From assembly GCA_964058845.1 (NCBI GenBank), contig CAXKVR010000487.1, forward strand, positions 1-30,836: a stretch of DNA of 30,836 nt. Direction: 5' to 3'. The position numbers and the translations under genes were made by a program. This stretch comes from Carex sylvatica (Eukaryota > Streptophyta > Magnoliopsida > Poales > Cyperaceae). Below the pieces are notes generated by a model. It had not been told where the DNA came from. It ran no database searches and saw nothing but the letters and a program-made list of their open reading frames with translations. The stretch's first letter is position 1. Each line of letters starts with the position of its first letter. Shown here one piece after another: positions 1 through 10,149 of the stretch.

Positions 1-390
1 AGAAAGAAGTGTAAACTTGAAAGTGTGTCAGTATGAAATCAAGCAACAGAGAAACAGATATTCTTATCATGTCGAAGTATAATTGTGAGGCAACAAGTGG
101 TATCCATAATTAATTATGCCAAATTCTGTAAATTAATAGTTTCCGGTAAAGAATGGGATACTGCCTCTTTTTTTCAAAAAAATAAAAATAAATAATCCCA
201 ACTTCTTTTTTTTTTTTTAATGTGCTAAAAGCATGACAGGATATACATCTTAGTGCACATTCCATTGGCAAAGTTGTGGAAGGGAAAGTAAATGGATTGT
301 CATTTTCGGATTGATGTATGATAAAATATCTACAGTTGAGATAATTAACCCACAAAAGTTTAACAACAAAGGGGAAAATTAGGAATTTAC
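1..390 (-). other. Intron 1 (partial) of the aldo-keto reductase gene
   Basis: On the minus strand this follows the donor at 390/389. It is AT-rich, with a T run near 205-220, and shows no frame matching aldo-keto reductase exon 2 (expected to begin with the LQLEYVDLYL-type segment). The acceptor and remaining exons must therefore lie left of the window. Confidence 0.7.
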
Positions 391-713
391 CTGAGACTAG
401 TTTTAATGGCAGAGAGCACCCGATCAGGATGGTTGTCGGTACACCATTGCTTGGTGGTGATAAACACATCCGCACGGGACCCAATCAGACCGAGCCGCAC
501 AGCCTCAGCGATGGCCTCACCCAAGGCACCCTCTGACCCGTACTGAACTGCTGTGTCGAAGTGGCGGTATCCGATCTTGATCGCCTCTATGATGGCCGCT
601 TTTGCTTTATCAGGATCGAACGAGAACTCGAACGTGCCTAAGGCGACAACTGGCATGTCATGGCCTGAGTTGAGGGTTTTTAAAGAGATTTTTGTACTGG
701 TTTCTGCTGCCAT
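391..713 (-). CDS. Aldo-keto reductase (AKR4-like), first coding exon; gene runs off the left edge
   Basis: This is the N-terminal exon of an NADPH-dependent aldo-keto reductase, a soluble cytosolic (beta/alpha)8-barrel enzyme that reduces carbonyls. It encodes 107 full residues starting MAAETSTK. Residues 18-28 (GHDMPVVALGT) form the usual first strand. Three of the four catalytic residues are visible: Asp53 in YRHFDTA, Tyr58 in VQYGSE and Lys88 in FITTKQW. The catalytic His would lie in a later exon. The first in-frame ATG is at 713; an open frame reaching 746 has only a TTG there. The exon ends CTCAG followed by GTAAAT, a good donor in phase 2, after the TSLR motif where plant AKR4 genes often have an intron. 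The closest families are the deoxymugineic acid synthase, D-galacturonate reductase and codeinone reductase-like group; the exact substrate cannot be told from this exon. Confidence 0.88.
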
Positions 714-782
714 CTCGGATATGAATCTGATCTTTCTTTCTCTCAATTAATATGAACTTTAGTTTGCTTATGGTTGTTCCTT

Positions 783-794
783 GTTTATATATAG
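783..794 (-). promoter_or_regulatory. TATA box of the aldo-keto reductase gene
   Basis: The minus strand reads CTATATATAAAC, about 75 bases upstream of the ATG at 713. Transcription would start near 755-760, giving a 5' leader of about 45 bases. Confidence 0.6.
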
Positions 795-1104
795 CCCCAG
801 AATAATTAGGAGTGTTTTAGAGCAAGTGATAAACCTGTGCAGCAGATTTTCTATGATATACAGAGTGGTGAATGATGCGCTCGTCCTTCTGAAATTTGAT
901 TTATTTGACATGCAATTTAATGGACGTAGTACTGAAAATGAAAATTAATCGAATTATCTTAAACTTTTCTGTTAGAGTGCACAAAAAAAATACTGACTAG
1001 TTTTTTTAATTGATAAAATGAGCCTAAAATATTGAAGTACATTTGTATGGGTCAGTGACCCGCTACACCTCTATGTTACTAAGATATCTCATAGGATCTC
1101 ATCT

Positions 1105-1370
1105 TGTTTACCTGTGTTAACTGAGGAATCCGCATCGTCTGCATTAACTAAAAAGAGTATTTTTGAGTTAATATATATCGACCGTCTGATTGTAAACAGA
1201 GTTCATCCGGTTCTCGCCTAAAACATAGGGGTCTTTAATATTAGTGCAGATTTAATTCGCACGAATCTTAATGCTAATTGGACAGTCCAGATACATTAAC
1301 TCAAAAGATTCTTTTTTGAGTTAATGCAGAGGATACGATGTCGTTAACTGAGACGTCACGGGTTACACCA
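1105..1370. mobile_element. Palindromic MITE-like element
   Basis: Two arms of about 80 bases are imperfect reverse complements. The left arm has GTTAACTGAGG, CTGCATTAACT and TTTTGAGTTAAT in order from about 1117. The right arm carries their complements: ATTAACTCAAAAGATTC at about 1296, AGTTAATGCAGAGGA at about 1318 and GTTAACTGAGACG at about 1344. There is no reading frame. This architecture is typical of a MITE. The exact ends and target duplication are not clear. Confidence 0.5.
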
Positions 1371-1644
1371 AGTTTGCTTTAAGAAAAAAAATCAAATATA
1401 TGTTTTTGATAAAAAAAAGGCTAGTTGTCCATTACATTAGAAAAAGAAAACATCACCCTGCATAATTGTTCTTGCTAATAAGAAAGCCATTGAACCCTAT
1501 CGGCATAAAACTCCACCATAACCACACACTGTGATAAGACATTGCTAGAAACAAACGCTGACATCCGTGGCATGTGAACCACCTTCTTTCAGGCATTCTT
1601 TAGTGATTTTACGGATAATTAATGCACTTTTGTCACACACACAC

Positions 1645-3341
1645 TAGGAGTTTGCTAACGGGTACGGACCGGGCGGGTAGGATATATCTGAAGTCGGGCA
1701 CGGATGTGGGTCGGATACGGATATCACGGGTATACAGGTACCACGGGCCGGGTATCACGGGTATTTTTTTCAAAACCCGTACCCTACTCGTCTTATACCT
1801 GTGCCCGTGGTACCCTTGACGGACAGGGCGGTTCGGATAGGGTACCCGGTCCGGTTTTTTATTTTTTATTTTTTTCTGTTTTTTTTTTCCGTTATTTTTT
1901 TATAGTGTTGTACGAATATCATTACGTGTTTATAATTCGACTTTTAAAATCAAAATAGTTCCATATCAAATAGTGTATATAAATAAATAAAATTTGTAAC
2001 TTATATATAAAAATTATTCACGCGAAAATTTGTATATTTATTCGGCTAAATACAAATGTATTTATTTATTTCTTTACACCAGTCATTTTATTTTATTTTC
2101 AAATTTTCATTCTAATTATATAGTTTCATAATTTATTTATATCTATAATATATTTTATAAACGTTAATTTATTTTTAATAGGTTACAAAACAGAAATTAA
2201 AAAACAGAAATTAAAAAACAGAATTTAAAAAACAGAAATTAAAAAACAGAAATTAAAAAACAGAATTTAAAAAACAGAATTTAAAAAAAAGAAATTAAAA
2301 ACAAATATAATCACTTCACATATTAAAATCTATAAAACTAACATATTTTAAAAAACCTATTAAAAATAAATCCGAATTTTGAAAAATAAATCTAACCTAT
2401 TCAAAACAAATATAATCACTTCACATATTCAAATCTATAAAACTAACCAATTTTTTCCACATATTAAAAATAAATCTAACAATTTAAAAAATAAAATCTA
2501 ACATATTCAAAACAAATATAATTACTTGACATATTCAAATCTAACATAAACTAAATAAATCTAACATATTCAATAAATCTAATAAATCTAATAAATCTAA
2601 TTACTTAATAAATTTAACAAATCTAACAAATGACAAATCTAATTACTTAATATTCAATAAATCTAGCATAAACTAAATGTACTCTACAAAAATAAATTAA
2701 TCTAAAATGAAATAAATGTTATCTTTAAATCTCGCGAAAAAATTTTGTGGGAGGTGCCGAACTTCGTAATTTCGATACCTTCGTAATTCCGTTTGCGAAT
2801 TTGTATAATGAATTAAATTTACAACTATATTTTTTTTTAAACAATAAATTAAAAAATTGTGAATAATTAAATTTGAGAATTGAGATTGAGAGAACGAGAG
2901 ATGAGAGAATGAGAGTGTGAATTTTTTTAGAGGAAGAGGGGGTATTTAAAGAAAATATTGGGAGGGAATAAAATTTGAAAAAAAAAAAAAAACCGACGGG
3001 ACGGTGGGTCTGGTCGGTCGGGTTTGATTAGACCGGTCCAGGCCCGGTTGAACCGACGGCAAATTCAAAATTTCAAAAAAATTAGAATTTTTAACGGGTC
3101 GGGTACAGGTACGGGTACGGGTTAGGCGCCGGGTCGGGTTGGGCAGGTACAGGCATAATTCGGGCCGGGTTTGCCCAGCTATTGAACCAAATAACCGTAC
3201 CCTACCCGTTTTATGCCCGTACACGTGTACCCGTATACCCGTTTACCCAACCAAAACCCGGGCTGGAGCACGGGTACCCCGGGTACCGGGCACGGGCAGG
3301 TCAGGCACGGGCCGCCCGACCCGGGTTTTTGCAACCCTCTA
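1645..3341. mobile_element. Non-autonomous hAT-type element 1 (1.7 kb)
   Basis: The left end TAGGAGTTTGCTAACGGGT and the complement of the right end, TAGAGGGTTGCAAAAACCCG, are short terminal inverted repeats. The flanks ACACACAC (1637-1644) and ACACGCAC (3342-3349) look like an 8 bp target duplication with one mismatch, inside a CA microsatellite. The paralogous copy B (10281-10330) has the same flanks without the element, which confirms an insertion. The outer 200-350 bases on each side are packed with GGGTAC/CGGGT motifs in both orientations, like the subterminal transposase-binding repeats of plant hAT elements. The interior is AT-rich with no transposase frame, so mobility would depend on transposase from elsewhere. 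Confidence 0.82.
2190..2300. repeat. 14 bp tandem repeat inside hAT element 1
   Basis: About seven units of the type ACAGAAATTAAAAA or ACAGAATTTAAAAA follow head to tail. Downstream, to about 2680, lies a looser AT-rich array; for example a block beginning AAATATAATCACTTCACATA occurs at about 2303 and again at about 2407. Confidence 0.75.
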
Positions 3342-4033
3342 ACACGCACACACACACCCCAGTACATAATCACAGACTTTCTTTTGAAGGCAACTCTGCT
3401 CCCTAAAACTGATCATTTTTTTAGCTTGTGGGCAACGCAACGCGCATCTGCTTCTGAAGCGATGATTACAGAATCCTCTTTTTCTGGGGTAACATAATAT
3501 TTTAGTTTAGATCTGAACTGTTTAATTAAAATTCAGGTTAATCCGGCCTGAGATGAAACGTACAGGGCCTCTTTAATTTCGTGCAGATTCTGTTTAGACG
3601 GTCTGGATCCAAACAGAAATATTTTGTTACATTAAGTGATACGAATTCATGATTAAACCAGTAGCAACTAGCAGTACTTTCTTTTTCCTGAAACTGTTTC
3701 CTCTCTTTGTTGGGCCGTTGGGGGCAACGGTTTCATTCATTGTAATGCTATGTTTTGTACGAACTCAAAAACTTGATGGTTATTTTTTAACTATTCAACA
3801 GTAGATATTAATCACATCTCAGTACGTAAAACGGAATTAGGAGTGTCAATAGGTATTTGGATGGATGCATTTTTAATTTTCCATACACATATCCTCTTAT
3901 CCATACCTACCCTTTTGTCCTATAAATAATAACTTATCCATACTTACCCTTAGCCATTAAAATAGCAGGTAACGAAACAAATAACAATAATTAGTAAATA
4001 AAAACATCATGGCATATAAATTCAAAAATATAA

Positions 4034-4158
4034 CTACTCTACTTACATAAACATATGAGGATATATACTTATAAGTTATTTTTTCGTTTTCAAAATCCAA
4101 AAATGACTTATAAATATATACCCTCATATTATCATATATGCTTATGTAAGTAGAGTAG
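4034..4158. mobile_element. 125 bp palindromic MITE (copy in duplication A)
   Basis: CTACTCTACTTACATA at the left end is matched by its complement TATGTAAGTAGAGTAG at the right end. The palindrome continues inward (ATGAGGATATATACTTATAAGT against ACTTATAAATATATACCCTCAT) around a short spacer. It has no coding capacity. The same element sits at 11018-11154 in copy B, so it inserted before the duplication. Confidence 0.72.
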
Positions 4159-4173
4159 CCAACCCCTCTCTCA

Positions 4174-4238
4174 CCCTTGCAGGATCTAGACATTAAGCTC
4201 CTTAATAAGGAGGATTTAATGTCTAGATCCTGCAAGGG
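4174..4238. repeat. 65 bp near-perfect hairpin with 23 bp arms
   Basis: The arm 4174-4196 (starting CCCTTGCAGGATCTAGACAT) is exactly complementary to 4216-4238. Between them, CTCCTTA (4198-4204) and TAAGGAG (4206-4212) form a second stem around one base. The hairpin is absent from copy B. It could be a tiny foldback element, a palindromic insertion scar or a precursor-like stem-loop. Nothing in the sequence shows that it is transcribed. Confidence 0.85.
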
Positions 4239-4261
4239 TCATGATTTACTGTTTTTTTTTA

Positions 4262-4531
4262 AAGGATGCTCAGCTGTTGAATTTTCAGATCGCACATGGA
4301 TGAATTTTCCAAATTATGAGCTTCAACACTTAAGCATACACTGGTCGTGCCACATATGATCCCAGCGCCCATAGACCGCGCGTTGCACCCGTGGACCGCA
4401 TCTCTGAACCACGCACGGAGCCTATGGACCGCGCCTGTGCATTGCGCACCCTTTTTTTCTGCTGAAGGCGGGATTCGAACCCAGTTGAGTTCTGTTGGTG
4501 CCAAAATTCTTACCACTACACTAGAGCTCAC
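4262..4531 (-). mobile_element. tRNA-derived SINE-like element
   Basis: The minus strand begins GAGCTCTAGTGTAGTGGTAAGA, whose TAGTGTAGTGG fits a pol III A box. About 40 bases on, GGGTTCGAATCCC fits a B box. This head is followed by a GC-richer body with repeated GGTCCA/GCGCGGTC motifs, and then by an A run (T run at 4252-4261 on the plus strand). That order of tRNA-like head, unrelated body and oligo-A tail is the layout of plant SINEs such as the Au type. It cannot fold as a normal tRNA with a clear anticodon arm. No target duplication was found. It is present only in copy A. Confidence 0.55.
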
Positions 4532-4955
4532 ATGTGTTATCTTGTAGATAAATATAATATTTAACTATTTTTCTCTACAAATTTGATTTAAATTATAATT
4601 ATATAAAGCCTATCCTTTTTTTCCGCCTTATCAAATCAAATAAACTAATAAAAAAATATGATAGACATCCCTGAACGGAATGAATACCACAAGACACATA
4701 CCAGCTTCAGACACGTTTAAACAATCGATAGAATATTTGCGACAACTAATCATCGGATGAGATGGATCCGGGATCCCTAACTAAGGTTACTGGGCCCAGT
4801 CTCCCAGCCGCATGATCGATCTCAAGATCTTAACCCATGTGTTGAAATAGACTGCGTCTATGCTTAACGGGCCTTGAAATTTTGGGGCCTCTTTCCATAC
4901 TAAAGGTTAAATTTTATAGATTATTGGGCCTTAAAGAAAACTCATGAGCCCGCAC

Positions 4956-5117
4956 TCATGAACGGGAAGGGCTACCCGGTGACGGTGGTGTTACTGGAGG
5001 CACTACTGGTGTAACTGGAGGCGCTGGTAGCGGCGGTGAACAAGGTGATGGCGCTGGTGTTATAACTGGAGGCGGTGGCGAGGTGTAGTTATACGATGGA
5101 ATCGGTGGTGCAATCAT
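4956..5117 (-). CDS. Short proline-rich protein frame (gene probably truncated at its 3' end)
   Basis: On the minus strand an ATG at 5117 opens 53 codons ending in TGA at 4958-4956. The product is rich in Pro, Thr, Val and Ser (SPPPPVITPAPSP, PAPPVTPVVPPV), like the extended stretches of extensin-like or arabinogalactan-type cell-wall proteins. There is no signal peptide, which a cell-wall protein would need. A TATA box lies 75 bases upstream with a plausible leader, so this looks like a real 5' gene end. The reading frame stops within a few bases of the breakpoint of duplication copy A (4951), which suggests the original 3' part was lost. It could also be a chance frame in a GGT/GGC-type repeat; no family can be assigned. 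Confidence 0.38.
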   Translation of the reverse strand: MIAPPIPSYNYTSPPPPVITPAPSPCSPPLPAPPVTPVVPPVTPPSPGSPSRS

Positions 5118-5437
5118 TAATTGTTGAAAGTGCTAATAGTTTGGATCGAGATGTTTATTCTTGTGATGCGTATATTGCAGTTTGAGAGGTATTTATAGGG
5201 ACAAGGGGGCTAACAAGTCCCATATATAATGAAGTCATCATTTGGTGATTTTTTTAATTGGAGAAGATAATGGGTTTCTCTTTTAATATGACAACTGCCA
5301 ATGATCAAAGGTAGAGAGCTACCGTAACGAAAGACTTTGTTACCAGATGTCATATATTTCGTAGGGCTACGGACACAGTACACCAAGCAGCAGTTTTTTT
5401 TTTTTTTTTTTTTAACAATACTGTACTAATGATAGTA
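5118..5437. other. Upstream region of the proline-rich frame; no gene
   Basis: Apart from the TATA box at 5192-5198, I see a poly-T tract of about 20 bases at 5394-5413 and nothing else recognisable before hAT element 2. Confidence 0.5.
5192..5198 (-). promoter_or_regulatory. TATA box upstream of the proline-rich frame
   Basis: The minus strand reads CCCTATAAATACC about 75 bases upstream of the ATG at 5117. Transcription would start near 5165, with a 5' leader of about 50 bases rich in CA and AT. Confidence 0.45.
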
Positions 5438-5445
5438 GTTTTAAA

Positions 5446-6376
5446 TAGACATTTGTTAAAATCCGGCCGGGCTCAACCCGGACCGGTTCGTTCGTGCCTG
5501 CTGTCTGGGGTATCCGTATTCGAGCCCGAATATAGACAGATAAATAGATACACGGGTGCGGGTATGAAACGGGCCGGTCACGGTTTTTTTGGAAAAAACC
5601 CGGGCTAACCCAGACCGGATATTGAACCCGTGCCCACCCGTTGTACCCATTACCTGTTGTACCTGCACCTGTGCCCGCACCCATGTACCCGTGTACCCTA
5701 CCCATTGTACCCGTTTTTTTTTTTTTCAAATTTTTTATTTATATTTTATTTAACCTATTAAAAATAAATGAACGTTTAGAAAATATATTATCAATTTAAA
5801 ATGTAAACTACAAATTTTGAGATATAAATAAATTATAAAACTATATAATTAGAATGAGAATTTGAAAATAAAATAAAATGACTCGTGTAAAGAAATAAAT
5901 AAATAGATTTGTACTTAGCCGAATAAATATACAAATTTTTGCACAAATAATTTTTATATATAAGTTACAAATTTTATTTATTTAGAAATTATAAAGATGT
6001 GACTTGATAATTTATGTATATATATACACTATTTGATATTGAACTATTCAGATTTTAAAAGTCGAATTATAAACACGTAATAATATTCTTACGACACTGT
6101 AAAAAAACATAAAAAAAACATAAAACAAAAACATAAAATAAAAATAGAAAAAAAAAATTGGATCAGACCGCTCCTATCCGGACCGCCCGGCCCCCCTACC
6201 CGACCCGCTCGGCCCTAGAGCCCAAAACGGGTACGGATATGAAACGGGTAGGGTAGAGTTTTTAAAAAAAAAAAAACCCGTCTACCCGTGCCCGTTCTAC
6301 CCGAGTACCCGTTCTACCCATTGCCCGCCACGGGTTTACCCGAACCCGACCCGAGGTACCCGTCAACAAACCTCTA
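5446..6376. mobile_element. Non-autonomous hAT-type element 2 (931 bp)
   Basis: It is bounded by a perfect 8 bp target duplication, GTTTTAAA, at 5438-5445 and 6377-6384. The left end TAGACATTTGTTAAAATCC and the complement of the right end, TAGAGGTTTGTTGACGGGT, are inverted repeats of the same family as element 1. Dense GGGTAC/ACCCG motifs fill both subterminal regions (5460-5715, 6165-6360). The AT-rich interior 5750-6100 matches the reverse complement of about 1900-2160 in element 1, so the two are family members in opposite orientation and this one is a shorter deletion derivative. There is no transposase frame. Confidence 0.88.
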
Positions 6377-6384
6377 GTTTTAAA

Positions 6385-7415
6385 CCCCATTTTTAATATT
6401 TGCTCAAAATCATGTAGTCAATTTCGAACTAACATTAATTGTCCTGAAGGAATAGTATTACCACATTAATTTACTGTTAAGGTCATGAGGTTAATTCTAT
6501 TTTAAATATATGATTAAGAAATTATCAGCAATTTCAAAACCAGGACTTGTGCATATATACGTCCATAACAAATGGGAAGCCATCCAAGGATATAAACACA
6601 TATATTTTGGTCATACTTAATTAATTGTTAATTAAATTTAAGGAGAATTAAGTTTGTTCACTCTATCTTACTCTTCATATTTTATATTTATTACAACTTA
6701 AAGTAATTCATCTGGATGAATAATATATAAATAAATCTTTGTCTATAATATTTTTAGATCCTGCAAATAAAATAAATGCAGAGTAAGTTAATGTTGATCC
6801 GTCTCAAGTTGTGGTGTAGCTTACTACAATTCTACAAATTAACTCAGATTTTACTCTATGCTACTTCTATTTTAATTTACTCCTTATTTGATAACAGCTT
6901 AATTAAATGAGGAATAAGAGGTTTATACACCCACGACCAAACATGGCCTTTATGCTCAGAACGTCTAATAATAATGAGACGGATCTTTCAATGACATCGA
7001 TCAATTGCTAACTTTTGTTCACTTGTCTTAATGTATAAGCTTATGTCATATATATATGTTCCCAAGCTATTGATAATTAACCAGGCCGGGTGTACCTATA
7101 TATATAATAATAATTTGCAGTATATGTTTGCGTACGAATTCACATTCTTCAAGTTACCTGACTCATGATCGAGGACAATTGAAACGGACGGTCCGTAATC
7201 TTTTTTTTTTTAACTTGTCACGAATTTCAAAGCATAAATAATATTGTCCCCTACACTATCCCGAATAAGCACCGACTAAGAGTAAATCTGGACCTGCGAG
7301 GATACAGATCCCTTGCGTACGTAGTATATATTTATACATACATTGGAAACCAGTTGTCAGTTGATCGACTTAAATTGAAATCATACAATTGGAGAAAACT
7401 AATCTGAATTTTAAC
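6385..7415. other. AT-rich intergenic stretch
   Basis: I find no credible gene, RNA or complete element here. It holds scattered TA-rich runs (for example near 7050-7110) and a T run at 7201-7211. Confidence 0.5.
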
Positions 7416-7545
7416 AACGGAATTAGTAGAATGGATGCATGTGTTTGAATGTGTCTTGAGTTATATATCTAATTAATAACCTAAGAACGGAACTAGTAAA
7501 GTGGATGCATGTGTTTGAATGTGTCTTGAGTTATCTATCTAATTA
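7416..7545. repeat. Two-unit tandem repeat, 70 bp period
   Basis: The block 7416-7475 (containing GGATGCATGTGTTTGAATGT) is repeated at 7486-7545 with about four substitutions, separated by 10 bases. Confidence 0.85.
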
Positions 7546-8869
7546 GCTTTCACACGCCGAAAAACTAATGGCAGCTTAATTTTTATATAGGAACGTAACA
7601 TGATGTCACGATTTTAGGTTATATTTGATAGATGAATTAAATTGGATAGGGTATATAAGAAAATAAATTCTTATTACATATGAGATTGGCGATAAAACAT
7701 CTTTTTATAGTTCTCCACTTTATTTTCCTACAAAACATGACCCCCAATTGAAGAAAGAAATTATGTTTCCTACGTACTATATTATTTATCTGTTAATGCC
7801 TTTGTACAACAAATGTTTTTATTTTATTTCTAATGTTTATCATTTCTTAAATTGTTATGAACTACGTGACAATAAATCAATTAAAAAACATCACAAAAAG
7901 TTTCAAAATAAGTTGATGGCAATTAAACATGTCAAATATATGCAGAAAAAAAAAAGACTCAAATCAGAGAGAAAAGCGGAAAATTTTACAAAGTGTTTTT
8001 TTTTTTCAAAATATAAAACAAAATATCATCCTTCTAAATTCTTAACAAAATATCCTTGTAGATCCCACTTGTTCCCTCTCTTGGCCTTCCTCTCACTCCT
8101 CCGTATTTACTCTCATTATTTTTTGCCTAAGTAAAATTTACAATTGTGATTTCATTTCGATTTTGAATAAATTTTACTTTTTATGTGTATAAGTGATTTA
8201 GAATAAAAAATTTAAGTGTGAAATTTTATTTGCTAAAATCATAAAGTATAATATTAGCATATATATGTAGAATATTTTCAACATATGAGTCTTTTAAAAA
8301 ATTATTACAAGACATGGTATTAACTTATTTTATTAAAAAAAAAAGTATCTAACATATAAATGTTTATAACATATGCATTTTATCTAGTTTATTTTATTTG
8401 GTATACCATTTCATATTCTTAGTTTTCACAACTATAAGAATTTTATCACATCACATGTTAAGAACAATTTAGTGAGGTACTTATTCTTCAATAAAAATAT
8501 AGTAATTATGTATATGATATAATCTTATGAAATTAAAAGATAAATAATCAATAAAAATATTCTAATTATGTGTGTGAATTTATTCTTCGAAATACATCTT
8601 GTGTGTTTTCTATGTATATAGGAGGATTAAAATACATGGTATGGGGTTAATTGACTTTCATTTTTTTATATTTTTTGTATTTATGTATTTATGTATGATT
8701 TTCAGTATAATTTAGAATAAATGTTATGGTACTTTAAATTTGACTCTCATTCTCTGTAGAAAAATTTTATATGATTGGCCCTCATAGTTCAAGAGTCTGG
8801 CTCTGACCCCTACATATATATAAATAGTAGGTTGCACATATATATCAACAAGTGGACTATTGATTTAAT
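7546..8869. other. AT-rich intergenic stretch
   Basis: A 128-codon open frame at 7748-8134 is Lys, Tyr and Phe rich with no recognisable domain, as expected by chance in AT-rich DNA. Around 8779-8812 the text TTGGCCCTCATAGTTCAAG followed by TCTGGCTCTGACCCCT resembles the worn 3' end of a plant transposon, but I cannot delimit it. Confidence 0.45.
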
Positions 8870-9218
8870 TTGTGCTTCAATAAAGCTCCACATTTTTATC
8901 TCTATTTTCAAAGTCTGAATAGTCGATCCGAAACTCTTAATATGATATTCATATTAAAATGTGTTTAGTGACCAAATTTTATATTTTTTGAAAAAAAAAT
9001 TGCAATTTTTTAGCTAGATAAAAAATCACTGTTTTGGATGGTCCATAATCTTCTGGAAATAAATTATTTCGTATCTACATAAAAATAGTAAAAATATTCA
9101 AAAAAATATAAAATTTGGTCGCAAGCACATTTTAATATAAAAATCATGTTCAGTGGTTTAGATCGACTATTCAAAATTTAAAAATGAAAAAAAAAAATAT
9201 GAAGCATAAGAAACACAA
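8870..9218. mobile_element. Palindromic MITE M1 (about 349 bp, diverged)
   Basis: The left end TTGTGCTTCAATAAAG is mirrored by the right end's GAAGCATAAGAAACACAA. Further in, GAATAGTCGATCC at about 8917 matches GATCGACTATTC at about 9161, and CATATTAAAATGTG matches CACATTTTAATAT. The inner sequence (GTGACCAAATTTTATATTTTT) is shared with M2 and M3, so it is an older relative of them. It has no coding capacity. Confidence 0.6.
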
Positions 9219-9772
9219 CCAATATATAATATATTTTAACCGTACTCATGATAGTTTTTCTCTAATATTGACTAACCCAACTCATGATAGTTTCCCTCTA
9301 ATAATATTGAATAAAGGAAACTAAAGTATTATTTTTTTGAGGTTCACTTGGGAATGTTCATACATGGAGAAGTGGCATATGCCCCCGGGCATTATTTGTA
9401 AGGGAAGTTGAGATTTTTGGGAACATGATGTGGCTAGTGCTCTTATTAATTATCTACTTGTACAGAAATATGAAATTAAGTAACACTAAAAGTATGAGTA
9501 CAACTGCACAAGTCTTTTCTTGCTCATCATTTAAACAAATATTTTCACTTGTTCATCTTTTTGTCTAAGGACGCACATACTCATTGAGAACACCTTTGTA
9601 CAAAATTCTGATAACATATTGGTCTCTATATATATATATATGTTACCATAATTCATCATAAATTAATAATGATGAATAATTCAATTTGTACTGAAATTAA
9701 TTTGTGGATGTGACGACAGCTGACGCGTTACCTATTGATATATATGATCAGTAACTATATCCTCATAGTACA
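9219..9772. other. AT-rich intergenic stretch with a short direct repeat
   Basis: ACTCATGATAGTTTTTCTCT at about 9245 is repeated at about 9280 as ACTCATGATAGTTTCCCTCT. A short TA microsatellite lies near 9628-9641. No gene is seen. Confidence 0.45.
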
Positions 9773-10149
9773 AGGAGGGATCCAATTACACTTTTTTTTG
9801 TGACACCAAATTACATTCTCAATTTTTAAAGTTTTCAAAGTTCAAATAGTCGATCCAAACCGTTCAACATAATGAATATATTAAAATGTGCTTCCAGATC
9901 AAATTTTATATTTTTTTAAAATTTTGTTACTATTTATTAAGTATTTAACAAAATCATTATATTCAGACTATTAAATTTTTGTACCCATCTTAATAAATAG
10001 TAAAAAAATTTTAAAAAAATGTAAATTTTGATCTGCAAGCACATTTTAACATGTTCATCATGTTAAATAGTTTAGATAGACTGTTTGGACTTCGAAAATA
10101 TAGAGTGTAATCCGGTGTCACCAAAAAAAATGTAATTGGATCCGTCCTC
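9773..10149. mobile_element. Palindromic MITE M2 (377 bp)
   Basis: The ends AGGAGGGATCCAATTACA and TGTAATTGGATCCGTCCTC are inverted repeats, and the palindrome continues inward (TAGTCGATCCAAACCGTTCA against its diverged complement at about 10063-10084). The flanks (TCATAGTAC and ATATAGTAT) match at 6 of 9 positions, consistent with a worn 9 bp target duplication as made by Mutator-like elements. Length and interior match M3. Confidence 0.75.

Larger units (their letters stand above)
1532..4951 (+). repeat. Dispersed segmental duplication, copy A (interrupted)
   Basis: Sequence from TGATAAGACATTGCTAG at 1532 to the CTCATGAGCCC ending at 4951 recurs in the same orientation at 10184-12327. Matching blocks are 1532-1644 plus 3342-4158, and about 4625-4951, with a few percent substitutions and small indels. 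Copy A is split by a hAT element (1645-3341). Its middle (about 4160-4620) holds a hairpin and a SINE-like element that copy B lacks. No protein is encoded in the shared sequence. It could be an old non-coding transposon or a duplicated genomic segment; no terminal repeats or target duplication mark its ends. Confidence 0.8.

Noticed and set aside
3139..3497. Several overlapping frames rich in Pro, Arg, Thr and Gly
   Set aside because: They read through the GGGTAC-type subterminal repeats of hAT element 1 on both strands and are not genes.
4177..4359. Frames on both strands beginning MQDLDIK
   Set aside because: The identical starts on opposite strands are caused by the perfect hairpin at 4174-4238.
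4470..4531. A tRNA gene on the minus strand
   Set aside because: A-box and B-box motifs are present, but no acceptor stem or clear anticodon arm can be paired. A SINE head fits better.
5412..5729. 105-codon minus-strand frame
   Set aside because: It is another readthrough of GGGTAC subterminal repeats, in hAT element 2.
7748..8134. 128-codon open frame
   Set aside because: It is Lys, Asn, Tyr and Phe rich with no domain, signal or splice context. The surrounding DNA is AT-rich and frames of this length arise by chance.
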